Shown here piece by piece: positions 53,799 to 59,717 of a stretch of 64,000 bases of DNA (positions are counted from its first letter, which is position 1; each line of letters begins with the position of its first letter). The notes beneath the pieces were generated by a model that did no database searches, was not told the origin of the DNA, and was given only the letters and a program-made list of their open reading frames with translations. Origin of the DNA: Bradyrhizobium hipponense. GTDB lineage: Bacteria > Pseudomonadota > Alphaproteobacteria > Rhizobiales > Xanthobacteraceae. Position numbers and translations under genes: made by a program. Location of the stretch: NCBI RefSeq assembly GCF_008123965.1, contig NZ_VSTH01000051.1, positions 62,001 through 126,000 of the forward strand. The letters are read 5' to 3'.

Positions 53799-54170
53799 GT
53801 GCTGAAGAAATCCAGCGATGTAACGTCCGCCGGCATACCTTGGTCGGAAGTGCCGGAGTTCGTGCTCCCATACATGGAATGGATCGACAACCGACGGGGT
53901 GCGGCCACGCAAGCACTGCCGCCCGTCGATCAGGTGCGTACACCGGTCATCTTCGAGTCTCTTCCAAGACTTCATGGGGAGCGTCCCCGCGGTTCGAAGG
54001 CGATGCTTGACGTCAGCGGAGCCAAGTCTCGTCTCAAGGATTGTCGCCCTGGCGCGTGGCTGATCAGTCCCTTTACTGGATGGAAATGGGCGAAATGGCC
54101 TGACGGTGATGTGGGCTGGCTGCCGTCGAACGTCTACTTGCCGGAGTCGCTTCGTGTCGACGCACTCTGA
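53799..54170 (+). CDS. Hypothetical protein (123 aa)
   Basis: GTG 53799 has GGAG about 10 bases upstream across a run of Ts, which makes the start uncertain. The C-terminal part (ISPFTGWKWAKWPDGDVGWL, then PSNVYLPESL) is Trp-rich and SH3-like in appearance. I do not recognise the whole protein. The next gene follows after 4 bases. Confidence 0.45.
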   Translation: MLKKSSDVTSAGIPWSEVPEFVLPYMEWIDNRRGAATQALPPVDQVRTPVIFESLPRLHGERPRGSKAMLDVSGAKSRLKDCRPGAWLISPFTGWKWAKWPDGDVGWLPSNVYLPESLRVDAL

Positions 54171-54174
54171 GGAA

Positions 54175-54372
54175 ATGCAGTCGTTCTCTGATCGGCCGGG
54201 TGCGGGCTTCTGTGAGCGCTTGCGGACTTATTTTTTGGAGCGTGCCTTGGAACGAGGGTGGGACCATGCGCGCGACGCTCGGGCGCTGAATTGCGCCTCC
54301 GAAAGTCAAGCAAAAGCGTCCGTTATCTACGCGAGAAGGAATGGGTGGCTTCCAGAGTCAGGCGGACTGTGA
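54175..54372 (+). CDS. Small helical protein, possibly DNA binding (65 aa)
   Basis: ATG 54175 is preceded by GAGGAA. The product contains helices RLRTYFLERALERGWDHARD and SESQAKASVIYARRNGWLP, a layout compatible with a helix-turn-helix. It overlaps a minus-strand gene tail to tail by 46 bases, so the two are convergent. It may be a small regulator. Confidence 0.5.
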   Translation: MQSFSDRPGAGFCERLRTYFLERALERGWDHARDARALNCASESQAKASVIYARRNGWLPESGGL

Positions 54373-54554
54373 TCGGGAATAATGCTCGCCTTCCAGCCCT
54401 TTGATTTAATGTACTGCCGCGCCTGGTCGTCTGTCTTGCCGACCAGGTATCTGATGATCGGCGCAGCTCGCCGCACCACGCCGTCAGTCTCGAAACCGGC
54501 AACGAAGTGCGGTGCCACCACACGCACGAGTCTCAGCTCGGCCGTGTGCTTCAT
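54327..54554 (-). CDS. Small conserved phage-type protein (75 aa)
   Basis: The ATG at 54554 overlaps the upstream stop (ATGA). The product contains VVAPHFVAGFETDGVVRRAA and PIIRYLVGKTDDQARQYIK, which look like a compact alpha/beta domain. I recall similar small proteins in phages but no function. It is the last gene of the minus-strand early operon. Confidence 0.6.
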   Translation of the reverse strand: MKHTAELRLVRVVAPHFVAGFETDGVVRRAAPIIRYLVGKTDDQARQYIKSKGWKASIIPDHSPPDSGSHPFLLA

Positions 54555-55087
54555 GTGGGCGAGACCCACGCGCGGATGCGGTGGCGCGAATAGACCGCCT
54601 CACGCACGCGACCGCCGTTATTACCGCTGATGACGATCGGGTCGCCCTTGGCCGTAAAGCCCGAGACGATGCCGACGTGCCCGCCACCGCGGCGGCCCAT
54701 GGTCACGACGGCGCCGACCTGCGGAGCAACGCGCTGGTGCCGTTCCCAGGACAGGGCGCGGTCATCGACGTCCTGAGCGCCCGTGACCTTGCGAAGGAAT
54801 GCCGAGCACCAAAGGGTACCGCGGACGCCGACCTGGTGTGCCGTCTCACCGACGAACTGGCGGGCGCGCTCCACGACGCCGCTGCCGGTGCTGAAGCCGC
54901 TCTGGAAACCCGACTGGAAACCGCCGAAGAACGACTGCTCCTGCACAGGTTGGCGCGCGTCCACGCGCTCCACCCGATGGTGGGCGTGGTGGTGCCGGTG
55001 CTGGTGATGCCTCGGTCGGGCCTCAGCGGCCGAAAAAGACACAGCGAGGAGTGCGGCGCCAACGAGCGCCGTGGTCAGTTTTCTCAA
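54551..55087 (-). CDS. Secreted TIGR02594-like cysteine peptidase/amidase candidate
   Basis: A 178-aa protein with an N-terminal signal peptide (TTALVGAALLAVSFSAAEA) followed by a His-rich stretch. The C-terminal half carries the family pattern: a catalytic-type Cys in GTLWCSAFLRKVTG (~residue 93) and His in GGGHVGIVSGFTAKGD (~138), as in CHAP/NlpC-like domains of TIGR02594. It may be exported and act on peptidoglycan or superinfection. It lies in an operon otherwise devoted to nucleic-acid functions. Confidence 0.7.
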   Translation of the reverse strand: MRKLTTALVGAALLAVSFSAAEARPRHHQHRHHHAHHRVERVDARQPVQEQSFFGGFQSGFQSGFSTGSGVVERARQFVGETAHQVGVRGTLWCSAFLRKVTGAQDVDDRALSWERHQRVAPQVGAVVTMGRRGGGHVGIVSGFTAKGDPIVISGNNGGRVREAVYSRHRIRAWVSPT

Positions 55088-55099
55088 TTTACTCTCCTG

Positions 55100-55444
55100 T
55101 TATGCGAAGCGGTGCTGCTCGGTCGAAACCGCGGGTGCTTCTTCCGCTTCGTGGGATTGGCGCTGCTCAGCGGCAGCGCGGAATGCGGCGATGGAGGCCG
55201 CGTAGGTCGGCGAGCGTCGGATCCACTCGTCGTCGTATTCGCGGACGAACACCTGCGACGCCTGCTCGATGAAGAAGCGTGCTGCTGCTTCACCCATTCT
55301 CGCGACGATCTCGTCGCCTACGAGCATGTTGAATTGCATCGGGTGCTTCCGGCCGTTGTCTTCCTCCAGGCGCACGGCTTGGAAGGTGATGAGGCCAGCC
55401 TCCACCTTCGCGACTTCGACGTGTTTCATTCGGCTGATGGTCAT
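55100..55444 (-). CDS. Hypothetical protein, 114 aa
   Basis: Starts MTISRMKHVEVAKVEAGL, with a beta-rich first half and a helical Ala/Glu-rich C-terminus. Its start overlaps the MT-A70 methylase stop. No recognised domain or cysteine motif. Composition and spacing fit a real phage gene. Confidence 0.6.
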   Translation of the reverse strand: MTISRMKHVEVAKVEAGLITFQAVRLEEDNGRKHPMQFNMLVGDEIVARMGEAAARFFIEQASQVFVREYDDEWIRRSPTYAASIAAFRAAAEQRQSHEAEEAPAVSTEQHRFA

Positions 55445-56061
55445 GCGGCCTCTGCTTCTGCTTGGGGATTGAACTTCGTGGTTTCCTTGCCCCAGGCGTC
55501 CCAGCCGATCCGCTGCTCGCGGGCGAAGATGTCGGCCTTCGGATATGGCCCAGCCATCTTTGCGGCCTCGACGTAGCCCTGCTCGGGCTTGCGCGAGTGC
55601 TCGCGGCGCGGCTCCAGGATCGCGGAGCGAATGTTGCGGGAGTGGATGCGTGGCTTGCCGATCTTCCCGATCAGGAAGGGCTCATGGCAGTTGCGCAGCA
55701 CGTATCCGGTGCCGAAGGTCGGCCTGCTGCCGTCCTTGACCATCTTCACCCAGACGCCCTGGGTGACGTATTTGACGTTCCACTTGTCGAAGCAGGCGCG
55801 GGCAGCGTCGTACATCGGCGCGGTGGCGTAGAGCCAAACCCACATGCCATCGCGGTGAGCGAGGCGATCGATGTCGAGCGCGAAGATGTCGTCGAGCGAC
55901 ATGCAGCTGTAGTGCTGCTCCGCCGACTTCTCCTTGCCGTTCTCGGAATAGGTTTCGAACGTCCACGGCGGATCGATCTTGGCGAGGCCGTAGTGGTTCT
56001 CCTGGAGCGGCGCGAGGTTGAAGGCCGGCGCCGGCAGGATGGGGAAGGGTCTCAGGTTCAT
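55441..56061 (-). CDS. MT-A70-type adenine methyltransferase
   Basis: The ATG at 56061 follows an operator repeat by 8 bases and gives 206 aa. The catalytic DPPW motif (KIDPPWTFETYSENG, ~29-33), the WVWLYATAPM strand (~74-83) and GVWVKM are diagnostic for the MT-A70 family. In phages these enzymes methylate adenine in DNA to evade restriction. The frame further upstream to 56340 is not coding. Confidence 0.88.
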   Translation of the reverse strand: MNLRPFPILPAPAFNLAPLQENHYGLAKIDPPWTFETYSENGKEKSAEQHYSCMSLDDIFALDIDRLAHRDGMWVWLYATAPMYDAARACFDKWNVKYVTQGVWVKMVKDGSRPTFGTGYVLRNCHEPFLIGKIGKPRIHSRNIRSAILEPRREHSRKPEQGYVEAAKMAGPYPKADIFAREQRIGWDAWGKETTKFNPQAEAEAA

Positions 56062-56068
56062 TTGCTCG

Positions 56069-56084
56069 TTTGCATTCAAGCAAG
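56069..56084 (-). promoter_or_regulatory. Operator-like repeat, site 5
   Basis: On the minus strand this reads CTTGCTTGAATGCAAA, one mismatch from the consensus, and ends 7 bases before the methylase ATG. A further half-site (TTTGC on the plus strand) lies at 56061-56065. Confidence 0.55.
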
Positions 56085-56120
56085 CGTCCGGGCGCACGTA
56101 TCCCGTCGATGCTGGTTTCG

Positions 56121-56300
56121 TTACTTCACCAGTTCGGCGAAGCGTTTGTTGATCCGATCGATCCGCTCGACGTTGCAGTCGAAGCACCAGTTCCCCCAAT
56201 GGGCCTTGTGGCACTCCGTTTTGCAGCCGTAGCAGCGGACGCGCTTCCCGGATTTGTAGTTCTCCGGATCGCGCCAGGGCTCCAGCGCTTCGCTCGCCAT
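56121..56300 (-). CDS. Small zinc-finger-like protein (59 aa)
   Basis: The product contains CYGCKTECHKAHWGNWCFDC, with four to five cysteines and histidines able to bind zinc. Its ATG overlaps the previous stop (TGATG). It is probably a small nucleic-acid-binding phage protein. Confidence 0.65.
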   Translation of the reverse strand: MASEALEPWRDPENYKSGKRVRCYGCKTECHKAHWGNWCFDCNVERIDRINKRFAELVK

Positions 56301-56494
56301 CACTTCGCCTCGGCGGCTGCGAGAGCGGCACGACCCGCATCGGTGATGCGGAACTGATTGCCGTACGCCGGGTGTTTCTCCTTCACGAAGTAGCCCAGCT
56401 CGGGCAGCTTCGCTGTCGTCTTCTGCTTGAAGAGTCCCCAGCCACCCGGGCGGGTCGCAGCATCCTTCAAGGCTTCAATCTCACGCGACTTCAT
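56300..56494 (-). CDS. Small winged-helix-like protein (64 aa)
   Basis: Start MKSREIEALKDAATRP overlaps the upstream stop (ATGA), with GGAGAAG before it. The pattern ELGYFVKEKHPAYGNQF followed by RITDAGRAALAAAE is typical of small winged helix proteins, where ITDAGRAAL is the end of a recognition helix and wing. It may be a DNA-binding regulator, and it is a candidate binder for the repeated operator. Confidence 0.6.
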   Translation of the reverse strand: MKSREIEALKDAATRPGGWGLFKQKTTAKLPELGYFVKEKHPAYGNQFRITDAGRAALAAAEAK

Positions 56495-56784
56495 CGCTTC
56501 TCCTTCCACTCCCTGGCCTCATCGAGGAGGCGCGGGTCGAGAACCTTGCTTTCGTCCGGCTCCATAATCGCCTGCACCAGCAGCGCATCCGGGAGCACCG
56601 ACTGGCACGGGAGCTTTTTGTTCTCCCGCTTGCAGCCCGGCTCCGTCAGCTTCTCCCGAACCACGAACATCTCGCGGTCCGGTCCGAAGCGTTCGATCAG
56701 GCCGGCAATCTTCATCCGGCCTTCTCGATCGCACTGCTTGCAGGCGACGCGGACGTAGGGCAGGGGCCAATCACCCAGTTTCAT
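56491..56784 (-). CDS. Hypothetical zinc-binding protein (97 aa)
   Basis: Cysteines in CKQCDREGR, then GCKRENKKLPCQS, could bind one zinc. It starts with ATGA overlapping the dCMP deaminase stop. The remainder is helical. No known family is identified. Confidence 0.6.
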   Translation of the reverse strand: MKLGDWPLPYVRVACKQCDREGRMKIAGLIERFGPDREMFVVREKLTEPGCKRENKKLPCQSVLPDALLVQAIMEPDESKVLDPRLLDEAREWKEKR

Positions 56785-57257
56785 CCGACGCCTTTCACGG
56801 GCTCGATGTCGATCAGATCGCAGCTGACGCCGGCCTCGTCGTAGAAGGCCTGCGCAGCCTCAAGCGAGGCCTTCCAGCGGACCTTGCGTTCTTCGTCCAA
56901 GGTCGGAGCGACGACGCGCTTGATGCCGGCCTGGATCACATGGAGCGCGCACCGCTCGCAGGTGAGAAAGGGCCAGGTGTACAGCGTGTAGCCATGCAGA
57001 GGCTCGCGCGCCGTCAGGATCGCGTTGATCTCGCCATGGACGACGAGCCCGTACTTCACGTCGCGGTCGTTCAGGCGATCGGCCGTGTCAGCGATCCCGC
57101 GGGGAAAGCCGTTGTAGCCGGTGGCCGCGACCGTGCGATCGGGGCGGGTGATGACAGCGCCAACCTTGGTGCTGGGGTCCTTCGACCCGTTGGCAATCTC
57201 GCGGGCGACGCCGAGGTGATACAGGTCCCACCAGAGCTGACTGCGCTTCTCCGTCAT
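56781..57257 (-). CDS. dCMP deaminase-like protein
   Basis: A 158-aa member of the cytidine deaminase superfamily. VHGEINAIL carries the catalytic HxE (about residues 76-78) and PFLTCERCALHVI the second zinc pair (CxxC). DPSTKVGAVI and GYNGFPRG are further family motifs. It makes dUMP for thymidylate synthesis. The product agrees in size with phage dCMP deaminases. Confidence 0.9.
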   Translation of the reverse strand: MTEKRSQLWWDLYHLGVAREIANGSKDPSTKVGAVITRPDRTVAATGYNGFPRGIADTADRLNDRDVKYGLVVHGEINAILTAREPLHGYTLYTWPFLTCERCALHVIQAGIKRVVAPTLDEERKVRWKASLEAAQAFYDEAGVSCDLIDIEPVKGVG

Positions 57258-57520
57258 GCCAGCACCTTCAGGCTCAGGATGCAGTAGCCGGGCGAGAGCA
57301 CGGCGCTGGAGAAGGCACACGGCACGGTGCGGTTCGCGATGTAGGACACCTCGACTTCCTGTTCCTCGCCCGTGTAGCGACCGTTGATGTTGTCGTACTC
57401 CTGGAGCACGATCACATCGCCGATCTGGTAGCCCTCGTCCTCACGCACGTCGTGAAGCTTCTGGCCGGCCTTGATGGCCTGGAAGAAGTGGGTCCAGGAC
57501 TTCTTGTAGAACCGCGCCAT
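57254..57520 (-). CDS. ASCH/DUF3850-like RNA-binding domain protein (88 aa)
   Basis: The pattern KLHDVREDEGYQIGDVIVLQ followed by EYDNINGRYTGEE is that of the DUF3850/ASCH-type fold, found in many phage and bacterial small proteins. Its start overlaps the previous stop (TAATG). It is part of the overlapped early operon. Confidence 0.7.
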   Translation of the reverse strand: MARFYKKSWTHFFQAIKAGQKLHDVREDEGYQIGDVIVLQEYDNINGRYTGEEQEVEVSYIANRTVPCAFSSAVLSPGYCILSLKVLA

Positions 57521-58224
57521 TACTTCGTTTCCTGCTGCGTGAGGTGGTTGTAGCCATCGCTGTCGATGAACGGCGGGCACTTGGTGACCTTGCCATCCGC
57601 AACAGCTCGCTCGACGGCATCGAGCATCTCCGCGGAGATCACGCCCTTGTGGCCACCAGCGCGGAACCGCGAGACAGCGCGGGCACGAACCTGGATGCGG
57701 GGCGAGAGCGTCTCGATCAGGTCGCCAGACACCTTCGGCGCGGGCTCTGGGCGCGGCTCGTAGCGCTTCGGCATGCTCGGCGGCTTGCGGGGCTCAGCGG
57801 CGGCCTTGCGGCGCGCAGCGGCTTCCTCGATCGAGAGACCGAGCCGGATCTCTTCGTTCGTGCGGCGGAAGCGCGGAGCCTTATTCTCGTCACGCTTGGC
57901 GGCTTGAACCGGCTTCGCCTCAACGACCGCTTTTGTTTCCGGCTTCTGTGTCACCGGAGCAACACGGGCAGCCCTTGCCTGATCGGCGGTCAAGCCCAGA
58001 CGGATCTCTTCCTTCGTGCGCTTGAACCGCTTGGCGCGCGGCAGTTCCGCATGCGCTTTCGGCTGCTCGACAACACCATGGTTTACAACCGGAGTTGCAG
58101 AATGGTCAGTCACGCTGACCTTTGCGTCGAGCGCCGGATCTGCCCGGAACACAGGCAAAACCTGCTTCAGTATTGATCTTATGTGTCGGCCGAACACGAA
58201 CTGAAATCTCCCCTTGGCTTGCAT
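57520..58224 (-). CDS. Protein with duplicated RTxEEIRLGL motif (234 aa)
   Basis: Two copies of a basic motif are spaced ~50 residues apart (RFKRTKEEIRLGLTADQARA and RFRRTNEEIRLGLSIEEAAA). They may be helix-turn-helix or nucleic-acid-binding units. The middle is Ala/Pro/Lys-rich linker and the C-terminus is helical. The start codon lies just beside operator half-sites. It is the first gene of the minus-strand operon and may be regulatory. An alternative is a structural chromatin-like protein. Confidence 0.6.
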   Translation of the reverse strand: MQAKGRFQFVFGRHIRSILKQVLPVFRADPALDAKVSVTDHSATPVVNHGVVEQPKAHAELPRAKRFKRTKEEIRLGLTADQARAARVAPVTQKPETKAVVEAKPVQAAKRDENKAPRFRRTNEEIRLGLSIEEAAARRKAAAEPRKPPSMPKRYEPRPEPAPKVSGDLIETLSPRIQVRARAVSRFRAGGHKGVISAEMLDAVERAVADGKVTKCPPFIDSDGYNHLTQQETK

Positions 58225-58481
58225 TCTTCGTTTGCATTAAAGCAAATGGAGGCAAAAGGCAAGAAGTTGTCCCTGCCTCGTTCCAGGTTCCTTTTTGAAT
58301 AGATGTTTATCGAATCTGCTGACCTAGAAGAGAGAAACGTTCGCCGTTTCTGTCCACAGGCGGGCAGGGCCGTAGTTCTACTGCCACCTTGTCCCGCTTG
58401 CATTGTGATGCAAATGTGATTAGCACAGCGGCCCTGAGGCCAGCCCGCGGTTGGGCTGCGGACACAACGAGAAACAGAACA
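58225..58481. promoter_or_regulatory. Divergent control region with operator site 6
   Basis: The intergenic region between the minus-strand operon and two plus-strand genes holds a full repeat TTTGCATTAAAGCAAA (58231-58246), an adjacent half-site (CTTGCATTC near 58218) and a looser TTGCATTGTGATGCAAA (58398-58414). It is presumably a bidirectional switch. I did not identify a certain -35/-10 pair. Confidence 0.6.
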
Positions 58482-58781
58482 ATGGATACCTCTTTTGAGT
58501 ATCGCTCCTACGTCGTGAGGCGTAGCGGGGCGACTTTCTGCGCCGAATCGACTGACGGGGAACGCTTTAAGATCAGATCGGCGAACCTGCTTCGGGTGAC
58601 CCGGGCGATCGACACGATGTGGAACGCGCTGGAGGGCAAGGTTCCCGCGCCCGAATGGACATTTGGCTCAGATCTCGTCGACCTGGATGCAGCCGCCGAC
58701 GCGATGCTCGTTGTGGGCCGCGGCGCCTCTGTCTTCCCGACCGTTCCCAGGGTCGGGTTGTCGGTGCAAGCAGCAGCCTAA
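58482..58781 (+). CDS. Hypothetical protein sharing an N-terminal domain with its neighbour (99 aa)
   Basis: MDTSFEYRSYVVRRSGATFCAESTDGE... resembles the first ~70 residues of the next gene (YRNYSIARLGDKFVAKSS). The shared pattern is Y-R-x-Y, two beta strands, then a helix with AIDTMWNALE or AIDALWDSLE. It is an uncharacterised small domain duplicated in tandem. The gene is expressed from the divergent control region. Confidence 0.6.
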   Translation: MDTSFEYRSYVVRRSGATFCAESTDGERFKIRSANLLRVTRAIDTMWNALEGKVPAPEWTFGSDLVDLDAAADAMLVVGRGASVFPTVPRVGLSVQAAA

Positions 58782-58792
58782 GGTCTCTGCCC

Positions 58793-59389
58793 ATGACAAC
58801 CATCTACCGCAACTATTCGATCGCTCGGCTTGGTGACAAATTCGTCGCCAAGTCCAGCGACGACGACTGCCTGCTGATCAGCACCGATCAGCGCCGGCTG
58901 CATTCCGCAATCGATGCCCTTTGGGACTCGCTCGAAATGGGGATCGAGCCCAACTGGTTCGCTGGCAGCACCGCCATCGACCTCGACTCGTTCGGCCCGG
59001 AGTCGGCGCCGTCGAGCAGTGACCCGCCGACCAAGGTCAGGAAGATCAGTTGTCCGTTGTTCCTTGCCTCTGCGGTCGCAGTGTCGGCGCCGCTGTCTTA
59101 CTTCATGGAGATCGAGAAGGCTCACGCCAGGATCGATGTCCTCCTCACCATCGGCGTTTGCGCCGTGGCCGTCGCCTTCGGGAAGAAGTTCGCCTTGATG
59201 GCGACCTTCGTCGCGACAATCGTCTTTAACTTCTTTGCGGTCGAGCCTCTGCTGTCCTTCACCGTTCCGACATTCGATGAGGCCATCCTTTTTCTGATGA
59301 ACCTCATCGCGTCGTGGGGCATCCCGGAGCTGCTCAAGCTGCGAGACTGGTTGGGCACGCTGGTGAAAGACCGTACTCCAGGGACCTGA
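58793..59389 (+). CDS. Membrane protein: shared N-terminal domain plus DUF4118-like transmembrane domain
   Basis: The 198-aa product has the shared domain at residues 1-65 and a linker rich in Ser/Pro. A hydrophobic C-terminal half follows (residues ~92-175) with FNFFAVEPLLSFTVPTFDEA, the characteristic loop of the KdpD-type DUF4118 sensor membrane domain. It ends in a short cytosolic tail. This could be a small membrane sensor or superinfection factor. The fusion is uncommon. Confidence 0.65.
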   Translation: MTTIYRNYSIARLGDKFVAKSSDDDCLLISTDQRRLHSAIDALWDSLEMGIEPNWFAGSTAIDLDSFGPESAPSSSDPPTKVRKISCPLFLASAVAVSAPLSYFMEIEKAHARIDVLLTIGVCAVAVAFGKKFALMATFVATIVFNFFAVEPLLSFTVPTFDEAILFLMNLIASWGIPELLKLRDWLGTLVKDRTPGT

Positions 59390-59717
59390 TCGTCATATCC
59401 CTGGTGCCGGTTCCGCCAGGGCAAGCAACAGCGAACTGCGGGCGACCTTCCCGCAGCATCTGTTCATTGCGGACGTGGCCAGCCAGCGCGTCGTAGAGCT
59501 TGCCGTATTTGTTTCTTCTGACCGCTGCGCCTGGCCGCTCGATGTTGTCCCAATCAGCCGGGTAGGGATCGACCGCGACGCCGCCCTCCTCAGCCCATTC
59601 CCGAGCCAGCCTGTCGGCTCCCGACGCCTCCCCCGGGATCTCGCCCCGCTCACATCCAACTTTTCGGGAGTCGAATCGGTCGTCCCGGCGTTCTGGATAA
59701 TCGTTTGACCGGCTCAC
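59334..59717 (-). pseudogene. Truncated SLOG-domain (DUF2493/YspA-like) gene
   Basis: Residues from ~32 onward match the C-terminal part of DUF2493-type SLOG proteins: EASGADRLAREWAEEGGVAV, PADWD, RNEQMLREGRPQFAVACPGG. The usual N-terminal Rossmann start (RVLVTGGRDF-like) is missing and replaced by unrelated sequence. The gene was probably cut by the insertion that brought in the neighbouring nuclease-ATPase. It overlaps the 3' end of the DUF4118-like gene. Confidence 0.65.
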
